This document shows, one piece after another, positions 12,601-20,904 of a stretch of 64,000 nucleotides of DNA. This stretch comes from Spisula solida (Eukaryota; Mollusca; Bivalvia; Venerida; Mactridae): assembly GCA_947247005.1 (NCBI GenBank), contig OX365955.1, forward strand, positions 15,667,322 to 15,731,321. The letters run 5' to 3'. The notes beneath the pieces were generated by a model. The model was not told the origin of the DNA, ran no database searches, and saw only the letters and a list, made by a program, of their open reading frames with translations. The position numbers and the translations under genes were made by a program. How positions within the stretch are numbered: position 1 is the stretch's first letter; each line of letters opens with the position of its first letter.

Positions 12601-15600
12601 ATGTATTTAAACGTATAGAGCTGTAGCGTGGTTAAATAAATGACGTCATGAATTGTGACGTTATCGTAGAGCTGGACGTTTCGCATAAAATGTTCTAATG
12701 ATTTCGATGCTAGTTTATGGTATGTACATGCATTCCTGGTATCGCTAAAGACAGCTTTACATAATTATATAATATCCTTCACTATATGCGTTGTAATGTC
12801 ATTACGAGTATAACAACGAAAATGTTGACGTTAATATCTCATCGTTTTGTATCTATAGATCACCCCTCACCTTTGGTGTTTCTGTATATATTCGATGTAG
12901 GACTTGATTTCGTTTATCAGAGTTTGTATCCGTGTGATCTCGATGTCTCGTAGTGTCTTTTCCATATCCGCGAGCATCTAGAATAACAAACACAGACATT
13001 TCACTTCAATCGACAAATTGAAACGAGGGATGTACTAGAATTACGTAGACTTCTGTAATAACTTTTTTATTAAGGCATATATACAATTCAAATGTGTTAC
13101 ATAAACGCTACATATTGTTTGGGAGGCTTTAGCAAAGGTAGCTTTGCCTATTTCTTAAAGCCACATTATCTCTCCCAATAATGACATAATGTTAAATGTA
13201 TCTGTAAAAATAGTATGCCAAAAATCACATTTAAGTAAAATGTATGGATGACAAAATACTAATTTTGCAAGAGTTGCTTCCCTTTAATTATAAACTGTGC
13301 ATTTTTTGTTTACAATTCATTTTTTGTAAACAAACCAACTGGATGTTGTATATATTTTTATTCCATCTTAGGACGTATTCCACATTTGGGACTCAGGTTA
13401 CCAAGTTATGGCTTTTTTAAAAAGTCCGTTTAAGGCCTAATGTGGCTTTGATACAATTTTAACGACTTTAGGCTAAACAATGTGAATCCGCATTCAAGTA
13501 GTTCCAGAAACTGTCAACATTTTTAATACTGCTACATATGTTTCTCCAAATATTTAAACTGTTTAACTTAAATCAGCAACATTTGTTCATTTGAAGATCA
13601 ACAATTATTCTCAAACTGTTCGTTAAATCGATATTTTTGCAGATAATTACTCCGCTGGGGCTATATCGAAATTGTTTCGTATTATGAATATGACGTGTCA
13701 TCAAATGTCCCGGCTGTATAGCTATTTTTAGAATTTATATAGGAGGTTCCGAATGTAGCTATTTTTAGAATATGCACAAAGCGCAGTAGTTCTGAAGTAT
13801 TTACATGCAATACTAACGTATTACACCAAACACCCACACTGAAATATAGAGCCTATATAAATTAACAACGTGTTAATTTTGACTAAACAGCGTAGATTTA
13901 ATTGTTTTAACCAAATAACAGTCCAGAAAATTACTACTCTCCAGACCAGGGTCACGTGATCAGGTTGCTTTTATAAATGAATAGTTATTACCCTCGTATC
14001 GTCTGCAATGACTGTTATGTAATCTTATAGCGTGGCTGTGACCCAGATTTGTGCTAGCTTTCTCTAGAAGTGCCTCGCTGTCAGAATCCAGATGTGCTCG
14101 GTCAGTGTTTACAATCGTACAAGCGTACAATCTGATAAATAGGCGCTTATAATTATTTGGTGCTAATTTTGATATTTGTTTTTTTTTATATGATCCTTTT
14201 TACATTTATTTAGATACCCACATGCCTATAAACAGAATAAAGTCACAAGTGAGAAAACGAACATAAAACGTGTAAAGTAGGTTTGAGCTTTAAAAGCAGC
14301 AACCAGATAGCCTCCCATCAGCACTCTCACTCAGTGCGTTGTTAGTAATAAATACAGTACAGTTTGTACTAGTATAATCAGGGGTTCTATTTGATTCGGA
14401 AGTAGGAGTTTTAACCCTTGAAATTTCCAAAAAGCCACATTTTGACCCTCAAGATTTTGGTTTGAATGGTCATTTTCCCTTAAAACCATGTGTAGTTTGC
14501 GTATAAAATGGTAAAATGGAGTCAAAAGTCTATATATGACCCTTCAGATTCAGATTCGTTTAATTCATGATTAACATACCTGCTGGGCGGCTGATTCCAT
14601 TTGTTTAAGTTCTGATTTAGAATTAGCAAGGAATCCTTCTTCTTCACTATACCTCTGTCGTAACTCGGACACTTCTTCTCGCATAGAGTCAATTTTCCTG
14701 GAACCATTTTTCGAGGCTGATCGCCTTGCCGACGTTATCCTGCTAGTTTTCGCCAATTTGGTTTCCAGAGCGTCGATCTTGTTGCGCAAGTGCTCGGACA
14801 TCTGTAGGTATCAAGAATAATCACAGTAAAGTACGGATAATTCGACATGTTCCTCGACCTTCTATTAGCATAATTATATTGTCTACATTTATAACCCATC
14901 GGCTGTATGTTTTCGTAAGGGGTGAGTATCACGAAGACGCTCGAGGTGCAATACACACACAACCGATACCGGAATTGCTCCCGGATATATTCAACGCAAG
15001 AATCTTGTAAAGTAGTCATACATAAAGGTTAGGATCACGTCAATATCTCCATACTATAACCAATCTAGTCCTTGAACATTGGCCGCATTGTTCATAACTT
15101 TATGTCAATGTACTGATGTTAGATAAAAGCAACTCATATAGATATCGGCCCTTAACACCTATATAGTGAATGTATGTGTTTTATTAGGCAAGGCCAATGC
15201 TGCATTAACAGTTTTAAAATTATTAATTGATAGTCATTTAATAAACTACTGCTTGTATCACCATTTTATAAAGTACGTTTTGAGCATCCCTCACACATAA
15301 CACTGTTCATACCTCGATATGTTTTTTGTAAGTTGTATCCACGTCATTCCGCCTCTTGAATAACTGAGAAAAATGTACACTCGTCTCCTCCACTGATTTC
15401 TGATTTTTATTCCCCGACATTCTGTCAAAAGGATCAGTCGGTGAAACATAAGTACATACATAAATAATACATAAAACATACATTATTATAAATAGTAACG
15501 TGTTACTATAAATAGTAACTTGTTGCTATTCATATTAAAGTAACAAGTAAAATTGTGCACTATATTTCTGTGGTTATAACATTGGCATGACCGCTGTAAT

Positions 15601-18600
15601 GAAATTGGTCTTCACACGAAGGCCGACTAATAAATGTTTCATAGAATGTTCTATATGTGACGTCATCATCTGTCTGTTACACGATCCGTGGTGTTCGCGT
15701 TATTGTGACAAAGTCGCAAAAGTTTTCTTTCATTTTGTATATGAAACATCAGTATCAAAATAATTATGTCCTCGAAAATATTAACGTTTATTGTTTAATG
15801 ACAATAATAATTTCTGTTATAAATGTTACCATAATTTAAATAACAAAATTTGTTTTCACTGTTTTGAAACAGTGAATTCTACCGGTCTGTTGCTTACTGA
15901 TAAACCTCAATAATCTACTGATTAATTTGCATGTAATTCAATATATATTTATGTATACATTGTATACTGAGTATAGTTGTGTCCGACTGTGTGATTACTT
16001 ACTCTTGAATTTTGAAATACGGTCCTTTATCAGACATCAGACTGTTATAAAGTTGTTGTCGTGACTCTGTGGTTGTCTGGGCCTCTTGTCTTAAACTGTC
16101 TAGTATCTTCTTTATAATTTCGCTGCTCAGGTACGTGTCTGTGATATTTTAAATAACAGTTATACAAAGAAAACGAAAAAACTACGGTGTGCCCTCAGGG
16201 CCATCACTGCTAGTGAGAAGTGGATAGAGAAAAATCGATAGTACGACACAACGATGGACCGTAAGAAACACATGTAAACTAATACATGTAATAAAAGATG
16301 CCTTCGACTGAGACAGTCGTAGTGTATGGCCATTCGGTTTTATCCTTGCCTATAAATGGACAATGACCTCCTCCAGCTTACAGGGAACAGACAGGAAGTT
16401 TGTGTGATACAATGAATCCGGGCTTGCTGAGCTAGCCCTTTCTGAATAGACACCTATGTTCTACTAGCATAAAGTTCCCGATAAATAGCACCGATACACG
16501 CGAGACTACCTGGGTTTCCAACCAGCTCATCTCTAGTTGAGTGGGAAACACAAATATGGGTTTCTAAAATTTCCTGAGCCCCGGCGGAATTCGAACCAGG
16601 GACCACCTGATTGATAGTCGAGCGCTAACCACTTAGCCGTGGTTCCACCTTGGATTTCTTTTAAACACACCAATGTAAACCAAAGTAATGATGTCCGTTT
16701 GAATGCAACAAACGAATGCAATTCGGTTGATTAGCAACATTTAACAAAGCCACGACGTGTGCAGAAAAGAGGTAATTGTTGTTCCGAAAAAAAACATATT
16801 TTCCATAAATAAGTGTATTACCGATACTGTCAGTCTCCGATATAGGCAAGTCTAGATCATTCATCCAGTCCTGTAGTTTCCTGATATACTGCATCTCTAT
16901 TTCCGCTCGCGCACTGACCCTCTGTGCAAGTAGTTTTCGGAATCTACAAGGGAGAAAACTGCGGTAATACTCGAGACTTGATCAATAGTAAGGATTATCC
17001 CCCTTATAATATCGGTAACTTGTAATATTGGTCCGGCTTAATTAATTGCAAAATCAGTGAGGACATATGTGACGTTTGGTTCCATGATCACGAATTACCA
17101 AAGACGACTCCAGTGTTACCATATGCTTAGATGCCATACATCTTTCATAAAGCAACCACCAGTTACTTTCTATTATATAAATACTTGGTTAGGTAGGAAA
17201 ATTACGTCATACAAAAATTTTAGCCCGATGTGTGAGGCAGCACCTTTAAGGTTGTGGTGTACATATTTGTTATCTTACGGTCGCTCTCACTTCACCTAGA
17301 ACTACGCCAAAACTTACGACAGAAAATGAAAAAAAATGTCTTAATAAAACGCTTTTTAATTATTGAAGGTCTTGTTGTAAATAAGATATGTATTGTTCTA
17401 TCATATAATATGTCTTAACATGTTACCTTCAGAAAATAAACATTTCATTGTTTTATTATATGTTAATTATTATTACGGTATTTGCGCGAATATTTTCGAA
17501 GTACGCAATATTTACAGAACACTAAAGAGTTACGCTAGCTTAAATGTTTAGATAAAACAGTAGCCTGGTAACGATGGATACCATACATACCAGGGATGAT
17601 CAAGGTGTTGAGAGTGATCCATAGAAATTGTAGAACTTGTTCACACTCGACCTTAGAGTTAAATACAAATGGTCGATTCAAAAACATGCACGTAGGTGAA
17701 ATTAGCAAAAAAAAATTATAAAAGGCTTCAAAATAGACACTCTGTTAAGCTGAAGATGATCATCCTAACGTTGCAGATCTCAAGTATCGTTGTTTACTTA
17801 AACAATTTGGTGCTATAGTAATTTTAGTAAAGTTTCGCATCTATTGCCGGCATATGCCTATGGTTTTATTTTACTAATTTATTTAAGGTCGATTGTGAAA
17901 CAAGTTTTTCTTACTAATATTAATCACTATCGACACCTCATTCCTGAAGTTATCCATCGCCATATGTGCTAAGATAGTACTACATAGAGAAGCCAGTTTC
18001 CTATTTATGCCGAGCGTCTAGCAAGTGAATTTCTGGTACCATGTTTACGTATTTCATGACCTGGTATCGAACCCGGCGCCCCCCCCCCCCCCCCACCCTC
18101 GAAGTGTGCGCCTTACCACCAGGCTATCGACGCGAGTCTAAGGTTGTCTGTGCGTGTTAAAATCCATGTCACCTTATAGAAGGGTGTATACAAGAATGAG
18201 GGTGACCTGATCAGGATCATTGGTAAGGTCAACTGAAACAGCATGGACATAATGAAGTGTAGTGTTAGCGGTTACATATAGTGGCCATATTTATACGTAG
18301 CTTATTCAAGGTTACGATATAAAAATGAGAAAAACTGTATTATTACAAAGTAAAACGCATTTGCGCAAAATAATATTATCGACGTACGCAATTTAGCTTT
18401 CGAGTTACGTACGATCGGGTGTTTTGATAAAACAGCCCCGGGGAGTTCGGCACGTATAAAGGGCAACACGAGTTGAACATTGAACTTGGATGAATGGCGA
18501 GATGTTGGTTGTGAAATACGTGTTTGTCGTTGTTTACCATGAAACATGTGTGACGTCATGTTAGTGAAATAGACGGGTGTATCTTTTGTGTGATGGAATC

Positions 18601-20085
18601 GTGTTACATGTATGTAACTGTTTGTGAATAGACTGCTGAAACCAATATCGATACAATCCTTAATTAAGATCTCTTGCTAAGCGTATTATTTTGTTACGCC
18701 AATACAAGGACAGTGTTAGTTTATTATAGCGTCATTCCTATTTAAAGGACCATGAGAGCCGAAATAAACAAACATAATAGGGATTGACAACAAACACCAG
18801 CATACATGTAAATATACATGTACATATGTATACGAGAAAGGCCATATCGGGGATCACTTTCATGACACGTAAGCACGAACTGAGAATTCCACCTATTGAT
18901 TTATCATAAAATAGTTAGCACTTTTTCTGCCACGAATTCGATATATCCATTCTAAAATAATGTTGCGCCTTACAAGAAATCAATGGCTTGAATCAAAGTA
19001 CAAAACGGCCAATTTCTCGAATTTGTCGACTCTTTTGCCGTATTTCAAAATAATTAAACATTTATAATTATAACTTTCATAACGACGCCACGGGAACAAG
19101 CTTGACACGGTTGACAAAACAAGGATTTTCACGGAACTCAAGGACATTATTCGGAACTCCAGGACATTATTTTCAAGACGTTTTCCGTGAATTGTATCGG
19201 ATTTTCCTTCAAATTTGACAATTGGAGTGTTGGCACCAATCATTCTGGCAGCTTGAGTGCGTTCTACATTGCTCATTCTGGCCATTTGTAATGTTTTTTT
19301 CTTAAACAAAAATCAACGGACATTCCTAGCAAAACCGTTAACTTACCATACCGTGTAAGAACACCCCGTGCACATAAACATGAGTAATTTGGTACATGAA
19401 TACGTATGTTCTTTCTCTTGACCAATAGATTACTGAGTACAATGCAAGACTAGCTTTATCTAACATTTATTGATTAAAGATATTGCATAATAGTACATTT
19501 GTTAGGGTGACCTTTATAGAAATTCATTGAAGTGTACAATGTACATAATAAAGTGGAGCTCGGCTACTGATAAACACTAGCCAGTACGACCATACAGTTC
19601 AAAACTCTACTTAACATTGAAAACTCGAATCCGAGGAAGTTCAAATCAGTGTGTTGATGGTTCATTCATTTCTTAACATTATTCAGGGGAACTTTATTCG
19701 AGGAGCCAAGATAGCTATATGCTCAGAAGATGGCTCAAAGATCCAGGTATCCAGGTATAGGCAGCCAGCACGTAGTCTTTCTGAACCTAAAACACTCCTC
19801 TCCAGCATAATCTAAGTTTATCACTTGTCTACTTAGCAAAAATGTGGTTATCATTATTATGCAATGAATATAATTATTTACACTTGAATAGCTGGTCGGA
19901 CCCTTCACTAGGAGAAAAATTGCCGCTAACGACCCATATTGTTAACAAGGCAAAACTACATTAAAGGAAAATAAAAGAAACAAGAGCTAGTGCTAGATAA
20001 TCTACCTTTCTGTTGCTTGGCATTTGTTCAGTCCTTCCTCGACCAACAAGTACGGAAAACTGTCTCCCTTATAACCTTTCGACAT
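3587..20085 (-). CDS. F-BAR and SH3 domain protein, 11 exons (full gene span)
   Basis: Proposed join on the minus strand: 20085-20006, 16943-16822, 16138-16003, 15421-15313, 14801-14580, 12977-12871, 11868-11745, 8592-8412, 5732-5580, 4566-4477, 3615-3587. The total is 1353 nt, or 450 codons plus stop. All junction phases agree and no exon contains a stop. Residues 1 to ~300 are helical, charged and F-BAR-like (FRKLLAQR..AEIEMQYIRKLQDW near the start). Residues ~300-385 form an acidic Ser-rich linker. Residues ~390-450 are SH3-like (VRVIAIEDC, LLSFKQGQII, ENENGYCYGW, final FPLPYHV). F-BAR/SH3 proteins bend membrane and recruit actin or endocytic partners. Length and order fit PACSIN, PSTPIP or NOSTRIN relatives; which one is not settled. 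The last exon is the weakest part. Introns are repeat-filled. Confidence 0.85.
4477..4566 (-). CDS. F-BAR/SH3 gene exon 10, SH3 core
   Basis: Acceptor ACGTTTGCAG/GT and donor CAATATG/GTATATAC. The codons give GQIIKQKIGENENGYCYGW then TRENRIGKKQY, the n-Src loop and RT/distal strands of an SH3 domain. The phase matches exon 9 (CAA G | GT). The usual WW pair is YC, so ligand binding may differ from typical SH3 domains. Confidence 0.85.
5058..5136. promoter_or_regulatory. Cluster of CRE-like TGACGT motifs
   Basis: TTGACGTGACGTTAG, CAATGACGTCAGG and CATGACGTCGCG occur within about 80 bp, next to the foldback at 5229. It lies inside an intron of the F-BAR gene. It may be part of a repeat rather than an enhancer. 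Confidence 0.4.
5229..5377. repeat. Foldback MITE-like element, stem type 2
   Basis: The ends AGAATCTAACATTCGTGCTC and GAGCACTCATGCAAGATCCT are inverted copies. The inner stem (CATACGAGTTTAATTAAACT against TTTAATAAAACTCGTATGC) differs from that of the 1919 and 26045 copies. The terminus GATCCTCTATATA is shared. Confidence 0.7.
5580..5732 (-). CDS. F-BAR/SH3 gene exon 9, start of SH3
   Basis: Acceptor GATTACAG/AG and donor AACAAG/GTACGG. The 50 codons begin YSNIRQYTSSPTAS, pass through the acidic run EEDEDDD and enter SH3 strand a (VRVIAIEDC) and the RT loop up to LLSFKQ. The first 42 nt equal the mini-exon repeated six more times upstream. Here GTGAGG replaces the donor GTGAGT, so the exon reads on into the SH3 domain. 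Confidence 0.88.
5689..6408. repeat. 111-bp tandem repeat, about 6.5 units
   Basis: The anchor ACTAGCTGTAGG recurs at 5689, 5800, 5911, 6022, 6133, 6244 and 6355, exactly 111 bp apart. Units are nearly identical, which implies recent duplication or homogenisation. A single degenerate remnant (AAGCATACGAATGCGATACT) lies at 6661-6680. Confidence 0.97.
5802..6398 (-). CDS. Array of six candidate 42-nt mini-exons in the F-BAR gene
   Basis: Mini-exons at 5802-5843, 5913-5954, 6024-6065, 6135-6176, 6246-6287 and 6357-6398 each lie between an acceptor TTACAG and a donor CTA/GTGAGTACC. Each starts after base 1 of a codon and ends with base 1, so any number can be included in frame, adding 14 residues (YSN-I-R/C-QYTSSPTA plus a junction residue) per copy. 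No stops are present. Differences between copies are silent or change Arg to Cys. The intervening introns would be only 69 nt. Whether they are spliced in is unknown. Confidence 0.6.
6430..6640. repeat. Dispersed repeat, inverted relative to 29915-30130
   Basis: GGTCATGTTGACCAAACTGA and the following sequence to CAGTTTTTCTCGTTTTC match the reverse complement of 29915-30065 with moderate divergence. The upstream CAAGGCGCATCTAATGA also corresponds. Confidence 0.6.
6845..7400. repeat. 93-bp tandem repeat (31-codon unit)
   Basis: CTTTGTGAAATAA recurs at 6895, 6988, 7081, 7174 and 7267, each 93 bp apart, with flanking partial units. Because 93 is divisible by three, one minus-strand frame stays open for 169 codons with a 31-residue repeat (YSDAPNGLFHKATCSAICDV then WRPLKLSLHLM). 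It has no known domain, lies in an intron of the F-BAR gene and is best read as a minisatellite. Confidence 0.95.
7668..7808. repeat. Long hairpin, arms about 60 bp
   Basis: The left arm AATGGTTTGCTTCGTCTTTC ... GGGAATTGGCCAAGGATGAC is mirrored by ATGACATCATTGGCCAATTCCC ... GAAGACGAAGCAAACCATT (each quoted in pieces), around a ~20-bp loop. It is a foldback element unrelated in sequence to the TAGAGGAT group. Confidence 0.85.
8412..8592 (-). CDS. F-BAR/SH3 gene exon 8, acidic Ser-rich linker
   Basis: Acceptor CTCAGTCAG/GTACTGG and donor GCAAG/GTTTGT. The 60 codons include DRTDSLLAHFNSRKSGSESS, VDEDG and YRRATRPSKKASQ, a disordered, probably phosphorylated linker. It ends in phase 1 with G, which fits both exon 9 and every mini-exon of the array at 5802-6398. 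A longer antisense frame over this exon lacks protein character. Confidence 0.88.
9095..9275 (-). repeat. tRNA-derived SINE
   Basis: On the minus strand a tRNA-like head has an A-box region CCTAGTGTTGAGCGTC and a B box TCGGGTTCGATACC. A body follows containing GGTACTGTTATATCTTAACG and CCCAGCATAGTTAGTTCC. Parts of the body recur at 58200-58345 and 60720-60830, which defines a family. RUDI-like bivalve SINEs are a plausible match. Confidence 0.75.
9807..9890 (+). repeat. tRNA-like SINE head
   Basis: TCCAGTGGTAAGAGCTACTG (A-box region) and TGTGGGTTAGATCCCGCC (B-box arm) are spaced as in tRNA, but pairing is imperfect and no tRNA gene is called. It is followed by the dispersed body at 9940. Confidence 0.7.
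9940..10075 (+). repeat. Dispersed repeat, inverted copy at 17128-17256
   Basis: CTTAAAGGTGCTGCCTCAGA ... CTAAAATTTTTGTATGACG ... CTACCTAACCAAGTATT ... GGTTGCTTTATGAAAGAT matches the reverse complement of 17128-17256. Position suggests it is the body of the SINE headed at 9807. Confidence 0.8.
10289..10320. repeat. Perfect 32-bp palindrome
   Basis: AATTCTATAGGGTATT is followed at once by its exact reverse complement AATACCCTATAGAATT, with no loop and no mismatch. Confidence 0.98.
11160..11226 (-). repeat. tRNA-like SINE head
   Basis: The minus strand reads TTAGCTCAGTGGTTAGCGCG (A-box arm) and, ~35 nt on, CTCGGGTTCCAATACGG (B-box arm). The A-box half is near-perfect tRNA. The acceptor stem does not close, so this is a retroposed copy. 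Confidence 0.75.
11745..11868 (-). CDS. F-BAR/SH3 gene exon 7
   Basis: Acceptor GGATTACAG/A and donor CTACAG/GTAAGC. The 41 codons run from ALKGTKSISPLECLEAAQKL to KEGDTPKLQ and form the C-terminal end of the F-BAR region. The opening A completes the AG of exon 6 as Arg. It ends in phase 0. Confidence 0.9.
12229..12380. repeat. Foldback MITE-like element, stem type 3
   Basis: The left half AAAGAATCTAATGCTCGTTG and TCAATTGATATAAAC are mirrored by AATATATCAATTGACAACTC and GTAGATCCTCTATATA. The ends match the other foldbacks, but the stem has its own sequence. Confidence 0.7.
12530..12664. promoter_or_regulatory. Cluster of CRE-like TGACGTCA motifs
   Basis: TGACGTCAC, CGACGTCACG, ATGACGTCATG and TGTGACGTTAT occur within 135 bp, 150 bp from a foldback and ~210 bp from exon 6. 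Three contain the full palindrome GACGTC. No binding evidence is available from sequence alone. Confidence 0.4.
12871..12977 (-). CDS. F-BAR/SH3 gene exon 6
   Basis: Acceptor GTTATTCTAG/ATG and donor CAAAG/GTGAGG. The 35 codons run from MLADMEKTLRDIEITRIQTL to IKSYIEYIQKHQ. The pattern ME..LRDIE..RI..L...I..Y matches the conserved last long helix of F-BAR domains (EME..RI..LKE.L). It ends in phase 2. Confidence 0.92.
13157..13447. repeat. Possible MITE with short TIRs
   Basis: AAAGCCACATTATC at the left is inverted by CCTAATGTGGCTTT at the right (12-bp core AAAGCCACATTA). No TSD is evident. Confidence 0.35.
13930..14168 (+). repeat. Dispersed repeat, inverted copy at 39538-39770
   Basis: GGTCAGTGTTTAC ... 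ATCTGATAAATAGGCGCTTA TAATTATT and CACGTGATCAGGTTGCTTTT match the reverse complement of 39538-39770 at the two ends, with a more diverged middle. Confidence 0.8.
14580..14801 (-). CDS. F-BAR/SH3 gene exon 5, coiled-coil core
   Basis: Acceptor ATACCTACAG/ATG and donor CAGCAG/GTATGTTA. The 74 codons form an almost purely helical heptad-rich stretch (MSEHLRNKIDALETKLAKTS ... SMREEVSELRQRYSEEEGFL ... ELKQMESAAQQ). It starts and ends in phase 0. The basic patch SARRSASKNGSRK could face membrane, as in other F-BAR domains. Confidence 0.92.
14835..15060 (+). repeat. Dispersed repeat family C, copy 1
   Basis: Blocks CTTCTATTAGCATAATTA, GAGTATCACGAAGACGCTCG, CAACGCAAGAATCTTGTAA and TCAATATCTCCATACTATAA recur in order at 31925-32100, 37320-37515 and, inverted, 48490-48625. 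It lies within the intron between exons 4 and 5 of the F-BAR gene. Confidence 0.75.
15313..15421 (-). CDS. F-BAR/SH3 gene exon 4
   Basis: Acceptor TTTTGACAG/A and donor ATCGAG/GTATGA. It has 36 codons, from MSGNKNQKSVEETSVHFSQL to DTTYKKHIE. It ends in phase 0, matching exon 5. The segment continues the F-BAR helical bundle. Confidence 0.9.
16003..16138 (-). CDS. F-BAR/SH3 gene exon 3
   Basis: Acceptor ATATCACAG/AC and donor CAAGA/GTAAGTAATC (near-consensus). It has 44 full codons, from TYLSSEIIKKILDSLRQEAQ through YNSLMSDKGPYFKIQ. It is helical and charged, and its phase 2 end is completed by the A that opens exon 4. Confidence 0.9.
16577..16650 (-). repeat. tRNA-like SINE head (family also at 61488)
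   Basis: The minus strand reads GGTGGAACCACGGCTAAGTG, then GTTAGCGCTCGACTATC, and a B-box arm CCCTGGTTCGAATTCCGCCG. The same head with a ~25-nt internal deletion is at 61488-61545. The pseudo-tRNA lacks a paired acceptor stem. Confidence 0.8.
16822..16943 (-). CDS. F-BAR/SH3 gene exon 2
   Basis: Acceptor CTTGTAG/A and donor TATCG/GTAATAC. It encodes 40 codons (FRKLLAQRVSARAEIEMQYI then RKLQDWMNDLDLP), the classic F-BAR helix with alternating hydrophobic and basic residues. It ends with one base (phase 1), which pairs with AC of the next exon to give Asp. Confidence 0.9.
17128..17256 (-). repeat. Dispersed repeat, inverted copy of 9940-10075
   Basis: It matches the reverse complement of the earlier copy from CATCTTTCATAAAGCAACCA through GCAGCACCTTTAAGG. 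Confidence 0.8.
17260..19985. other. Intron 1 of the F-BAR gene; few recognisable features
   Basis: It is AT-rich apart from a SINE at 18061-18136 and an 18-bp direct repeat (CGGAACTCAAGGACATTATT / CGGAACTCCAGGACATTATT) at about 19133-19172. A minus-strand frame near 19180-19309 starts MARMSNVERTQAARMIGANT, faintly like the helix-turn-helix start of Tc1-type transposases, but it decays at once. Confidence 0.5.
18061..18136 (-). repeat. tRNA-like SINE head split by a C16 run
   Basis: The minus strand has GATAGCCTGGTGGTAAGGCG (A box) and CGCCGGGTTCGATACCAGG (B box). Between them plus-strand positions 18079-18094 are sixteen consecutive C. The homopolymer sits where the anticodon/variable arm would be. 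Confidence 0.8.
20006..20085 (-). CDS. F-BAR/SH3 gene exon 1, coding part with start codon
   Basis: ATG at 20085-20083 has A at -3. The 26 codons begin MSKGYKGDSFPYLLVEEGLN and end in CQATE plus two bases AG (phase 2). The donor GAAAG/GTAGATT follows. The next exon starts with A, giving AGA (Arg) and then FRKLLAQR, the expected N-terminal helix entry of an F-BAR domain. The start was chosen because upstream frames close and the SFP...C...FRKLL spacing fits. Confidence 0.85.
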
Positions 20086-20097
20086 TATGTTTTAATC

Positions 20098-20295
20098 CTA
20101 AAATTTCATCAGCGCTCCATCTTGTTCAGGGATGCCACTGTGCGTCTCCATGCAAACGACGTCATTCAGCATGACGTAACGGACGTCATTCAGCATGACG
20201 TAACGGACGTCATTCAGCATGACGTAATGACGCCATTCAACAGCATGATGTAACGACGTCATTTTTGTGGCGTTACTTTCTTTACATAATGTCAT
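20098..20295 (-). CDS. Upstream ORF (65 codons) in the likely 5' leader of the F-BAR gene
   Basis: The frame begins MTLCKESNATKMTSLHHAVE, passes through three copies of an 8-residue unit (VMLNDVRY) encoded by the 24-bp minisatellite, and stops with TAG at 20100-20098. That is 12 nt before the main ATG. Because 24 is divisible by three, unit gain or loss keeps it open. It is an upstream ORF only if transcription starts above ~20295, which the sequence cannot show. Confidence 0.35.
   Translation of the reverse strand: MTLCKESNATKMTSLHHAVEWRHYVMLNDVRYVMLNDVRYVMLNDVVCMETHSGIPEQDGALMKF
20156..20264. promoter_or_regulatory. 24-bp minisatellite of inverted CRE-like motifs upstream of the F-BAR start codon
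   Basis: Units at 20158-20181, 20182-20205 and 20206-20229 read GACGTCATTCAGCATGACGT plus AACG/AATG. A degenerate fourth unit and a further ACGTCATT follow. Each unit carries GACGTCA and TGACGT in inverted orientation, the core of CREB/ATF sites. The array lies 72-180 nt upstream of the ATG at 20085, so it falls in the promoter or 5' leader. A regulatory role is inferred. Confidence 0.6.
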
Positions 20296-20304
20296 GGATA
20301 TAAT

Positions 20305-20425
20305 TCAAACTGGTGAGATATGGAGTTCTATCTGTGAATTAAATTCTGTATCTACGCAGTCGTGATTTAATTACAAACAATCCGAACTCGTGACCGTGCA
20401 AAACAAACAAATATCCTCTATTTAT
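20305..20425 (+). repeat. Dispersed repeat fragment ending AAATATCCTCTAT
   Basis: CTGGTGAGATATGGAGTTCT and the end CAAAACAAACAAATATCCTC recur in the same order at 28218 and 28682, but are 90 bp apart here against ~460 bp there, so this copy is internally deleted. Confidence 0.65.
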
Positions 20426-20759
20426 ATCGCTTAATATCACCAAAGAACTAAATATTGTTGAAAAATATCCCAAATATGGGAACACATCGATGTCTATAGG
20501 TAACTTACCACTCTGTTTCTCAATATTTCGATACAAAGGGTCAATTTCAAGAGCTTGTTTTCAAAGTAACATAACTTTTGTATTAATGTAAAACTTGTTA
20601 CGAAAATGAAAATAAAAACTAAATGAGACATTATTAAAAAAAATACATATAGAAATCTACATGTATATATTCAATGTTGTTTTCTTCTGTCACGGCTCCG
20701 AACTCATGTCCAACTAAAATTTCCGCATACACACATTGTATAAAAGAGTCAATTTCCAG

Positions 20760-20900
20760 TTATCGCACGAAGTCATACACGCTGAATGGTATAGTCTCCC
20801 AATAAGTCATACAGTGACCGACAGTTACATGTGATTTTGCTCGCAATAAGTCATACAAATTGAATTGTATAGTAGCCCAATAAGTCTTACAGTAATTCAG
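20760..20900. repeat. Repeat rich in CAATAAGTCATACA motifs
   Basis: CAATAAGTCATACA occurs three times, with TTGAATTGTATAGT next to one. The same motifs, inverted, are at 28930-29005 and 59465-59560. Confidence 0.6.
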
Positions 20901-20904
20901 TGTA

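Noticed and set aside
17590..17640. A donor-like CCCTG/GTATGT on the minus strand considered as an F-BAR exon.
   Set aside because: Joining in phase 2 to exon 2 would create TGA, so it cannot be coding there.
18980..19309. A 109-codon minus-strand ORF starting like a transposase helix-turn-helix.
   Set aside because: Similarity is limited to about 15 residues and the remainder matches nothing in the family, so it is kept only as a remark on intron 1.
20158..20255. A short CRISPR-like array.
   Set aside because: The units are directly tandem with no spacers, and the host is an animal genome.
20339..20536. A minus-strand exon ending KQSG with a perfect donor GTG/GTAAGT at about 20514.
   Set aside because: It lies upstream of the assigned start codon, has no convincing acceptor, and ends in phase 1, while exon 2 needs phase 2. 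It could be a non-coding leader exon, but that is not supported.
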